Shown: positions 6,708 to 13,708 of the stretch, piece by piece
How positions within the stretch are numbered: the stretch's first letter is position 1
How the letters are laid out: each line of letters begins with the position of its first letter
Assembly (NCBI GenBank): GCA_031555935.1
Contig: JAVBTX010000027.1
Location: forward strand, 1-64,000
Length of the DNA: 64,000 bases
DNA from: Roseburia_C sp031555935
GTDB taxonomy: Bacteria > Bacillota > Clostridia > Lachnospirales > Lachnospiraceae
Reading direction: 5' to 3'
Notes under the pieces: model-generated
The model's input: only the letters and a program-made list of their open reading frames with translations
What the model was told of the DNA's origin: nothing
Database searches by the model: none
Translations under genes and position numbers: made by a program

Positions 6708-8822
6708 TTATTCCCAATAGATTTCGATTTCATCTCCATCGCTTAATTCTTGTATATATTGCGCATTCTCACCATTTAAATTGGTTACGACGGCGCGCCC
6801 CTCTGACTGTTTCAAATCAAAGTGAATGTAGTCAAAGATATCAACAAAGATATAGTCCGTCTTACCGGTCAAAATAAGCTTCTCGCCATTGACAATGACA
6901 TTGAGCATTGTTGTCTCGCCAGCTCCTGCCGTGTTCTCTGTTTTCGCTTCGGATTCTGACTGTTCCGCTGCGGATTCTTCCTCAGCGTATTCTTCTTCAG
7001 CATGTTCTTCCCCAAAGGCAGAGTACGCTGCAGATGGTTTGGTTGGTTCTTCACTGACATAATCAAGAACATTCCATTCTACTTCAAAGTTCTCATACAC
7101 CAACGTCTGCATATCAGCCAAACGGTTATTCACCATAATATCCCGGTTCAAATCTAACTCTACATCCATAAACTCAGCCAATTGACTAACCGTATAGAAG
7201 CCACGCATTTCAATCACATCACCGTCTTTGATTTGGTAGTGTGGCGGCTCAAGACTGCCATTTACCTCGGCAAATTTTGCACAGGAAATTTCCTTTCCAT
7301 TAACCACAAAGGTAATCGTACTAGCTGTATACTCCTCTAACTGTTCTACCGTATAATGCGCCTCTGTTCCTTCGGTGGAAGGTTCAATTGTAATATAGCA
7401 ATTTGGCTCCAGCGGGGTGTTAATGCTGACAATGTTATCATTGATTTTGACAATTGCAGACTCACCGGCCTCACCTCTGGCAATCCGCTGTTTTCCATTG
7501 ACCGTAAATGTGATTGCCTGACCACGGCGCGGGAACAACTGCTCATTCGGGAAGCCTGCCTGTAATGCCGCATCCACCACCGTCAGACGGTTATTATCAT
7601 ATAGCTTCATCCGCTCACCATTAAAGTGAACCAGAATAAAGTTATTTTTTTGCTCATAGTAATTCAGGCAGATACCAATTGGCGTTACCAGTAATGGGTC
7701 CTTCTTGATTTCTTCCTGCGCAAACTGAATTTCCTGCATGACCTCTTCGCCACGCAATGCCACACGCTCATATGGCAATTCTAGTTTATCCGCCAATTTC
7801 TCAGCAAATCCGTGAATCTTGCCACCGCCGCCGACGATAAAGGTCGCGCTAACAGATTTTCCACCGTTTAACTCCTGAATTTTTTCGGCCACTTCTGTGG
7901 CAATACTTGTCACTGCCGATTCTGTCAACTTCCAAACCTCTGCGGCGGTAACGGTATGTGAAATACTCATAATATCCTTAAACTCAACTTCGTCTTCAAT
8001 GCCTGCGGTCAGCTTGATGTGCTCTGCGGTATTGAAATCGACCAGATAATGCTGTACCAACAACTCCGTCAATTCATCTCCGGCATGTGGAATCATGCCA
8101 TACGCAATAATGCTGCCGTCTCTGGTAATACAGATATCACTTGTTCCTGCCCCAACATCCACCAAGGCAATATTTAACATCCGAAAGGCTTCTGGAATCG
8201 CCACGTTAATCGCGGCGATTGGCTCCAAGGTCATGTTCGCAACATCTAGACCAGCCAGATTAACTGCCGAATACAAGCCATCCACAACATCTTCTGGCAG
8301 GAATGTTACAATTACATCTTCACTAATCTTATCAGCCTTATGGCCTTCCAGATTGGAAAATATTTCATCATTAATATAATATTTAACAACGGAATAACCG
8401 ACGCAGTAAAATTTATACCGTGTATCATTTTTTTCTTTTAATATTTCCTGTGCTTTTTCAATGCCCAGCAAATCAAGGGTATGAATATGCTCCTTGGTCA
8501 CCACTGTTTCTTCCGGAAATTCATATTCAATCAACGTCGTCACAGTCTTAAGCACACGACCAGCGGCAGCAATACAAACCTCACTTAGGGGCTGTTCAAT
8601 CTGCTGCTCCAGCTCTTTTTTAACGTCGTCGATTGTTCTGCCAACTCTTCCAATATCATGAATCTGTCCATCCAGCATCGCCCTTGTCTCATGCTCACGC
8701 ACACATTGCGCCGCCACATAAAACTTTTTATCCTCTTTATATCCTACCGTTCCGACGATATTACGAGTACCTATATCCAGACCAAACACTAATTGCTGAC
8801 TATTATTATTCGCGTTTTCCAT
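6708..8822 (-). CDS. FtsA-like actin-fold cell division protein, long clostridial form
   Basis: A 704-aa protein with an FtsA/MreB-like actin ATPase domain in residues about 10-390: phosphate 1 motif FGLDIGTRNIVGTVGY, phosphate 2 motif IALVDVGAGTSDICI and adenosine motif ATFIVGGGGKIHGFAEKL. FtsA normally tethers FtsZ to the membrane and is about 400-450 aa long. Here the actin domain is followed by about 300 extra residues, with YTVEQLEEYTASTITFVVNG and other beta-rich segments that look like repeated ubiquitin-like or PASTA-sized units. A very acidic, low-complexity linker (EEHAEEEYAEEESAAEQ) and a final small domain ending in IEIYWE follow. The usual C-terminal amphipathic helix is not evident. 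The start overlaps coaE by 17 bases. It may serve division or another filament system. Confidence 0.75.
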   Translation of the reverse strand: MENANNNSQQLVFGLDIGTRNIVGTVGYKEDKKFYVAAQCVREHETRAMLDGQIHDIGRVGRTIDDVKKELEQQIEQPLSEVCIAAAGRVLKTVTTLIEYEFPEETVVTKEHIHTLDLLGIEKAQEILKEKNDTRYKFYCVGYSVVKYYINDEIFSNLEGHKADKISEDVIVTFLPEDVVDGLYSAVNLAGLDVANMTLEPIAAINVAIPEAFRMLNIALVDVGAGTSDICITRDGSIIAYGMIPHAGDELTELLVQHYLVDFNTAEHIKLTAGIEDEVEFKDIMSISHTVTAAEVWKLTESAVTSIATEVAEKIQELNGGKSVSATFIVGGGGKIHGFAEKLADKLELPYERVALRGEEVMQEIQFAQEEIKKDPLLVTPIGICLNYYEQKNNFILVHFNGERMKLYDNNRLTVVDAALQAGFPNEQLFPRRGQAITFTVNGKQRIARGEAGESAIVKINDNIVSINTPLEPNCYITIEPSTEGTEAHYTVEQLEEYTASTITFVVNGKEISCAKFAEVNGSLEPPHYQIKDGDVIEMRGFYTVSQLAEFMDVELDLNRDIMVNNRLADMQTLVYENFEVEWNVLDYVSEEPTKPSAAYSAFGEEHAEEEYAEEESAAEQSESEAKTENTAGAGETTMLNVIVNGEKLILTGKTDYIFVDIFDYIHFDLKQSEGRAVVTNLNGENAQYIQELSDGDEIEIYWE

Positions 8823-9435
8823 CTGTGCCTTCTCCCTTACTCTCTAATACTTTTCGTACCTGAGCGATTGTTTCCTCGATCGTTTGATTATTATCTATTT
8901 CGACCACACACGCTTTTCGGTATTCTTCTTCGCTTAATTGATTGGCAAATATCTGTGCTATCTTTTCATCACTATATCCCCGGGTTTCCTTAAGCCGTTT
9001 GCTACGGTTTTCCCTCGAAGTATTAATATACCACAATTCATCACAAATTTCATCATAATGTTCTTCAATTAATAAAGCTGCCTCCAAAATCAGGAAATCA
9101 ATCTGCCCCTTTTCCTGCTCCATCTTCTGCTGGGCAATGATATATTCTTTAACTGTCGGATGAACCAATTGGTTGACGGCTTCTAATTTGCCAGCATCGG
9201 CAAACATTACGCGGGCCATTGCAGGCCGGTCAATAAAACCATTTTTCCCAAATACATCATCACCTTCAAAGATACGTTTCAGCGGCTCATAACAAATCCC
9301 CCCCGGCTCCATCATCTCCGCTGCAATTGTATCGGCATACATTATCCTGACATTATATTCCTGCGCTAAGTAGGTCAAAATCGCTGACTTGCCAGCTCCG
9401 ACCCCGCCGGTAATACCAATAAATTTCATGCTCAT
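8806..9435 (-). CDS. coaE: Dephospho-CoA kinase
   Basis: Phosphorylates the 3'-hydroxyl of dephospho-CoA with ATP, the last step of coenzyme A synthesis in the cytoplasm. The 209-aa product has the usual length. It shows the P-loop GITGGVGAGKSAIL at residues 7-20, the substrate-side YADTIAAEMMEPGG, LVHPTVKEYI, and the lid/catalytic region ILEAALLIEE and WYINTSRENRSKRLKETRG. The start at 9435 has GAGG eight bases upstream. Its ATG lies directly after the polA stop codon, so polA, coaE and the FtsA-like gene form one operon. Confidence 0.96.
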   Translation of the reverse strand: MSMKFIGITGGVGAGKSAILTYLAQEYNVRIMYADTIAAEMMEPGGICYEPLKRIFEGDDVFGKNGFIDRPAMARVMFADAGKLEAVNQLVHPTVKEYIIAQQKMEQEKGQIDFLILEAALLIEEHYDEICDELWYINTSRENRSKRLKETRGYSDEKIAQIFANQLSEEEYRKACVVEIDNNQTIEETIAQVRKVLESKGEGTDGKRE

Positions 9436-12075
9436 CTATTTTGCCTCATACCAGTTATTTCCGGTGTGCATATCAATTTCCAAGGTTACAGCCAAATCAG
9501 CGGCGCGCTTCATCTCTTCTTCTAAAATCATCGCCACTGCGGCCTCTTCGCCAATCTTAGTCTCAATCAGAAGTTCATCATGGACTTGTAAAATCAACTG
9601 TGATTCTAACTGCTCAGCCCGTAAACGGTCATGAACCTTGATCATTGCAATTTTGATAATATCGGCAGCGGTCCCCTGAATTGGCGAATTCATCGCAATT
9701 CGTTCACCAAATGCGCGTTGCATAAAATTGCTCGAAGAAAGCTCCGGCACCGGTCGACGGCGGCCAAACATCGTCTCCACATAGCCGTCCTTTTTACCTT
9801 GTTCAACCAGACCATCGAGAAAACTCTTAATTCCCGGATATGTTTCAAAATAACGTTTGATATAGCTCTCCGCTTCCTTTTTGGTAATACTTAAATCCTG
9901 GCTCAGTCCAAACGAACTAATTCCGTAGACAATTCCGAAGTTTACCGCCTTGGCATTTCTTCGCTGTAATGAAGTCACCTCATCAAATGGTACATGGAAT
10001 ACTTGAGAAGCAGTCATCGCATGGATATCCTGTGCCTCCTGGTACGCCTGAATCAGCATTTTATCCTCCGACATATGAGCCAATACACGCAGCTCAATCT
10101 GCGAATAATCGGCATCGGTAAAAATATAACCTTCTGATGGTAAAAATACTTTTCGGATCAAACGTCCTAATTCCATCCGAATCGGAATATTCTGCAAATT
10201 TGGGTCGGTACTGCTCAACCGGCCAGTTGCCGTAATCGTCTGATTGAAGGTACTATGAATCCGCCCATCCGCGGCAATGAAGTTCGCCAAACCATCGGCA
10301 TAGGTCGATTTTAATTTCGCCAATTGACGGTATTCTAAAATCTGTGATACCAATGGATATTCCGGTGCGAGCTTATCCAGCACATCGGCTGACGTTGAGT
10401 AACCAGTCTTCGTTTTCTTGCCATTTGGCATCTGCAATTTTTCAAATAAAATTACGCCTAACTGCTTCGGCGAATTGATATTAAATACTTCACCGGCACC
10501 AGCATATATCTGTTGCTCTAATTCGGCAATTTTGACTCCCAGCTCGTCGCCATACTCTTTTAAGGCCTGTGCATCAATCGCAACGCCAGCCTTTTCCATA
10601 TCGGAAAGCGTAAAGATTAACGGCATTTCAATTTCTTCATATAAATGATACATGCCCTGCTGTTTTAGCTGCTCGGTTAGCTTCTCCGTTGCCTTCTGAT
10701 TTACATAAGCCATATAGCAGACACAGGTCAAAAATTTGTCCGGCGCTGTTTCCATTGCTTCTGCTAATCCCAGCTTTCCTAGCAAATCGGCTTGTGACGG
10801 TATCATTTCATCCAAATAATCCTTCGCTAAATCTTCATAAGAATAGTCGTTCTTTAATGGATTTAACAGATAGGCGGCAATTTTAGTGTCATCATAATGC
10901 TGTGGTTTGCCGTCACCAAGATATTTAAGCTGTGGTTTCAAATCAAAGGTCGCCCCTTTTATGCCCTTTTCAAATAATGCTTGTAGCTGCTGCAATAAAT
11001 ATGCTTCGCCAAGTGCCTCCGCTTTTAGAAAACAAATTTCTGTTCCAGCCGCTAATGCAATGCCCAATAATCCGTTCGCACCAATGACTAACTGAAAACC
11101 AAAGCTTTTGGCTTTTTCTGCTGCCTGAAATACTGCTGCCGCAACTTCTTCTTCGGCAACTAGCCGGAAAGTCTCCTCGGCCTGATTCTTCGGCGCATCA
11201 ACTTGAAAGCGATTTAACATATTTTTAAATTCCAACTGCTTGCATAACAGATAAGCTTCGGCTGTATACAAATCACTAATCTGATTCAGTCTCGCCTGCT
11301 CCGCTTCATATTCCACCGGTGCATCGATTTCAATGGTTGCCAGTGTCTTACTAAGCTGCGCCTGTGCATAGTATTCGCGGAGATTTTCTTTGGCTCGATT
11401 TGGCTTCACTTCATCTACATGAGCATATGCATTTTCAATACTGCCATACGTTGCAATAATGCTGGTGGCTGTCTTTTCGCCAATCCCCGGCACTCCCGGA
11501 ATATTGTCGGAAGCATCTCCCATCAGTGCTTTGACATCAATAAATTGCACTGGGGTTACCTGATAACGTTCCATCACATCAGCAGCATTGTAGTCCTCGA
11601 TTTCCGTTCCCGTTTTCTTCGTCTTTGGGATGCGGATTTTGATGTGCTCGGTCGCTAATTGCAGCAAATCACGGTCACCGGATACCACCGACACTTCTAG
11701 TCCAGCGGCTTCACTGCGCTTGGCAATCGTGCCTAACAAGTCATCGGCTTCATAGCCAGCTTTTTCAATGACCGTTACGCCCATTGCCTTTAACATCTCT
11801 TTCATCACCGGAACCTGCTGGCGCAGCTCGTTTGCCATCGGCTTTCTGGTTCCCTTATAAGCCTCAAACATCTGATGCCGGAAGGTCGGTGCTGACACGT
11901 CAAAAGCAACCGTTAAATACTGCGGCTGCTCCTCTTCTAATATTTTAAACATAATATTTAAGAATCCATAGACTGCATTGGTATGCAGCCCCTGTGCATT
12001 TGTCAAATCTGGGATGCCAAAAAAGGCTCGGTTTAAGATACTGTGACCATCGATTAGGACTAACTTCTCGCTCAT
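9436..12075 (-). CDS. polA: DNA polymerase I
   Basis: An 879-aa family A polymerase for repair and Okazaki fragment processing. Order of domains: 5'-3' exonuclease at about 1-290 (LVLIDGHSILNRAFFG, EADDLLGTIA, GDRDLLQL, MGDASDNIPGVPGIGEKTA); a degenerate 3'-5' exonuclease domain at about 300-480; and the polymerase at about 490-879 with motif A (DADYSQIELRVL), motif B (RRNAKAVNFGIVYG) and motif C (QVHDELLIE). In the 3'-5' domain the first metal motif DxE is absent (the strand reads FGFQLVIG), so proofreading is probably lost, as in many Firmicutes polA proteins. It follows the thioesterase gene by 26 bases. Confidence 0.97.
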   Translation of the reverse strand: MSEKLVLIDGHSILNRAFFGIPDLTNAQGLHTNAVYGFLNIMFKILEEEQPQYLTVAFDVSAPTFRHQMFEAYKGTRKPMANELRQQVPVMKEMLKAMGVTVIEKAGYEADDLLGTIAKRSEAAGLEVSVVSGDRDLLQLATEHIKIRIPKTKKTGTEIEDYNAADVMERYQVTPVQFIDVKALMGDASDNIPGVPGIGEKTATSIIATYGSIENAYAHVDEVKPNRAKENLREYYAQAQLSKTLATIEIDAPVEYEAEQARLNQISDLYTAEAYLLCKQLEFKNMLNRFQVDAPKNQAEETFRLVAEEEVAAAVFQAAEKAKSFGFQLVIGANGLLGIALAAGTEICFLKAEALGEAYLLQQLQALFEKGIKGATFDLKPQLKYLGDGKPQHYDDTKIAAYLLNPLKNDYSYEDLAKDYLDEMIPSQADLLGKLGLAEAMETAPDKFLTCVCYMAYVNQKATEKLTEQLKQQGMYHLYEEIEMPLIFTLSDMEKAGVAIDAQALKEYGDELGVKIAELEQQIYAGAGEVFNINSPKQLGVILFEKLQMPNGKKTKTGYSTSADVLDKLAPEYPLVSQILEYRQLAKLKSTYADGLANFIAADGRIHSTFNQTITATGRLSSTDPNLQNIPIRMELGRLIRKVFLPSEGYIFTDADYSQIELRVLAHMSEDKMLIQAYQEAQDIHAMTASQVFHVPFDEVTSLQRRNAKAVNFGIVYGISSFGLSQDLSITKKEAESYIKRYFETYPGIKSFLDGLVEQGKKDGYVETMFGRRRPVPELSSSNFMQRAFGERIAMNSPIQGTAADIIKIAMIKVHDRLRAEQLESQLILQVHDELLIETKIGEEAAVAMILEEEMKRAADLAVTLEIDMHTGNNWYEAK

Positions 12076-12101
12076 TGATTTTCTCTCTTCTAAATAAATT
12101 T

Positions 12102-12572
12102 TTAATTTTCTTCTTCGTCCATCATCTGGAAGAACTTCGTATCAATTTCCGGATAGGAACGTTTTAATGAAATTGGTTTGCCGCTGGCATTTAAGAAGCA
12201 GTGCTCGCTTTTTGACAGCGTCCGCAGTTCACCCGTTTCTTTATCGGTCATCCGATAGTGTACCACCAGCTTAATCCCATTGTACTCTGCCACTTTTGCC
12301 TCAATGATAACAGTATCACTAAAGCGTACCATGCTCTTATATTCACATTGAACCGATATAACCGGACTGATGACCTCTAATTCTTCCATCTGCTTATAGC
12401 TATAGCCCATTTGTTCCATCATGTCCATCCGCGCTTCTTCCATCCACCGAATGTAGTTAGAGTGATGAACAATTCCCATCTGGTCCGTCTCATAATATTT
12501 TACATGATGCTCATATGGTTTTATCTCTAATTTTTTTATGCCTTTGTAAATATCAACTCTTGTATCTTTCAT
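12102..12572 (-). CDS. Acyl-CoA thioesterase, 4HBT (YbgC/FcbC-like) family
   Basis: A 156-aa single hot-dog-fold thioesterase. The signature YYETDQMGIVHHSNYIRWME contains the catalytic Asp (ETDxMGxVHHxNY), and a second conserved strand YKSMVRFSDTVIIEA follows. It hydrolyses short to medium acyl-CoA or related thioesters in the cytoplasm; the physiological substrate is not deducible. A TTG at 12590 would extend the frame, but the ATG at 12572 is preceded eight bases upstream by GAAAGGGG, so I use the ATG. The gene begins 28 bases after the HEPN stop and leads into polA. Confidence 0.85.
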   Translation of the reverse strand: MKDTRVDIYKGIKKLEIKPYEHHVKYYETDQMGIVHHSNYIRWMEEARMDMMEQMGYSYKQMEELEVISPVISVQCEYKSMVRFSDTVIIEAKVAEYNGIKLVVHYRMTDKETGELRTLSKSEHCFLNASGKPISLKRSYPEIDTKFFQMMDEEEN

Positions 12573-12600
12573 GAAAAAGACCCCTTTCAATATTTTCTAA

Positions 12601-13038
12601 TCATTCAAATGTTTCTATTTCAGACGTTTTTCTCAGTGTAACAGCCAGAATTCGGTCTGTTTCTATTTTCGCCTGCTCAGCAATCAAAAGTCCCTTTTTG
12701 GCATCCTCCACCGTTGCAACAAGGTAGTCAGTTCCGGGATATCTTCCGTCAAAATAAAATTCCGAAAGGTATCTCAAATCATTGGCATCGAAATCCATAT
12801 CAATTCCTTGTTTCTGCAACGCATAATATAGGGTTATCAGCTTATGTGATTTTAAAATCTTATTGACATCTTCGGTAAATACATATGTCTGCACTAAATG
12901 CTTTAAATACTTTTCAACTATCTGCTGCGCCTGTACGACCAGAATATTAAATGAAGGTGCCTGTTCCACCTGCCCCATAACAAAACGCAGATACTGTAGT
13001 TCATTACTTGCAACATCATAATAGGAACTATAATTCAA
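12601..13038 (-). CDS. HEPN-domain protein, probable toxin of a MNT/HEPN pair
   Basis: A 145-aa all-helical protein of the HEPN (PF05168-like) type. It has the pattern VVQAQQIVEKYLKHLVQ, then LKSHKLITLYYAL and LRYLSEFYFDGRYPGTDY followed by a closing helix VEDAKKGLLIAEQAK. It lacks the RxxxxxxH RNase motif of HepT-type toxins, so ribonuclease activity is doubtful. A TTG start at 13038 fits best: GGAGGTGA, eight bases upstream, also carries the TGA stop of the nucleotidyltransferase gene, so the two are translationally coupled. An ATG at 13062 would overlap that gene and has no ribosome site. Pairs of this kind act as toxin-antitoxin or defence modules. Confidence 0.8.
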   Translation of the reverse strand: MNYSSYYDVASNELQYLRFVMGQVEQAPSFNILVVQAQQIVEKYLKHLVQTYVFTEDVNKILKSHKLITLYYALQKQGIDMDFDANDLRYLSEFYFDGRYPGTDYLVATVEDAKKGLLIAEQAKIETDRILAVTLRKTSEIETFE

Positions 13039-13043
13039 TGAAA

Positions 13044-13391
13044 TCACCTCCGAAAAATACAAACATTTTTTTGTAACTCTACCTCAAACGTTGTTTTTGG
13101 TTCTTGCAGCATCTCCTTCGTATAAAAAACAACATCACATTCAATATTGCTTTCACTTAGAGCATCCTCTACCTTTTCGCGAATGATTGCTCGAAATAAT
13201 GCATCTGCCTGATAAGCCTCTGTCGTCACCACCAGAAAATCCAAATCACTTTGCGCATGATAAGTACCATGTACACTGCTTCCAAACAAACGCAATTCCT
13301 GTACTTCTTCCACATCACCTAATATGCCGATTACTTTCTTTAATGCCGTAACATAATGCTCCGGCAAATCTAGGATTCTGTCTTTTTGCAT
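13044..13391 (-). CDS. Minimal nucleotidyltransferase (MNT), partner of the HEPN protein
   Basis: A 115-aa nucleotidyltransferase-fold protein with the core LRLFGSSVHGTYHAQSDLDF: the GS motif followed by DLD, and a third acidic residue in IECDVVFYT. The family comprises small pol-beta-like enzymes that in MntA/HepT pairs AMP-ylate the HEPN toxin to inactivate it. I start at ATG 13391, preceded by GGAGG five bases upstream; a GTG four codons further up overlaps that ribosome site. The gene leads a two-gene operon with its own promoter and a 14-bp palindrome in the leader, which suggests autoregulation. Confidence 0.85.
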   Translation of the reverse strand: MQKDRILDLPEHYVTALKKVIGILGDVEEVQELRLFGSSVHGTYHAQSDLDFLVVTTEAYQADALFRAIIREKVEDALSESNIECDVVFYTKEMLQEPKTTFEVELQKNVCIFRR

Positions 13392-13410
13392 TGCCGCCTC
13401 CACAATAAAA

Positions 13411-13458
13411 TACTTGCCATATAAAAGGCATCCTATGGTGCTTTCTATATGGCAAGTA
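13411..13458. repeat. Perfect 13-14 bp inverted repeat in the MNT/HEPN leader
   Basis: TACTTGCCATATA (13411-13423) is exactly inverted at 13446-13458, and one more A-T pair extends it outward. The 22-base interior is itself nearly self-complementary (GGCA..TGC). One arm overlaps the -10 box at 13455-13460, so it could be an operator for the pair. As RNA it forms a hairpin followed by TTTTATT, so it could also end transcription from the micropeptide gene. Confidence 0.7.
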
Positions 13459-13483
13459 TACTATACTCGTCTGTCAATATCAA
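13455..13483 (-). promoter_or_regulatory. Promoter of the MNT/HEPN operon
   Basis: On the minus strand TTGATA (13483-13478), a 17-base spacer and TATACT (13460-13455) match a sigma-A promoter. The start of transcription would fall near 13448, inside the palindrome. Confidence 0.6.
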
Positions 13484-13494
13484 TATTTTCAGTC

Positions 13495-13599
13495 TTATTT
13501 TTCACTGATGTATTCCAGATAATCCATCTCATTGGCAAATAACATGTAGCTACCATTTACATAGCCCATATAGCCATCCGGTACAAAATATCCTTTCAT
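13495..13599 (-). CDS. 34-residue micropeptide of unknown function
   Basis: A short gene with a textbook ribosome site (AAGGAG eight bases before ATG at 13599). The peptide begins MKGYFVPDGYMGYVNG and ends YMLFANEMDYLEYISEK: rich in Tyr, Gly and acidic residues, with no membrane segment and no Cys. A second, 5'-truncated copy of its last 19 codons lies at 18766-18824. The two copies differ mostly at third codon positions while the peptide is nearly the same (NGSYMLFANE[M/L]DYLEYI). That pattern shows that the peptide has been under selection. The sequence upstream is a relic of a yfhO 3' end. Function unknown; I do not know a characterised relative. Confidence 0.7.
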   Translation of the reverse strand: MKGYFVPDGYMGYVNGSYMLFANEMDYLEYISEK

Positions 13600-13680
13600 A
13601 TTTACACGCTCCTTTTTATACATTGTTCGCTTTGTTATAAACTTAGTATAAAAAAGATTGTGTCCAATAATCCGGACTTC

Positions 13681-13708
13681 AATCCCGGTGTCCGATACTA
13701 CAACGTAA
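13681..13708 (-). pseudogene. Relic of a yfhO 3' end
   Basis: 28 bases match the C-terminal coding region of the yfhO gene at 18892-18919 with two differences. Translated in the yfhO frame it reads ITL-stop-YRTPGL, against ITLQYRTPGL in the intact gene, so the glutamine codon has become TAG. It starts one base after the stop codon of the LPXTG protein gene. Confidence 0.75.

Noticed and set aside
12573..12590. TTG start for the thioesterase
   Set aside because: It overlaps the Shine-Dalgarno sequence of the better ATG at 12572.
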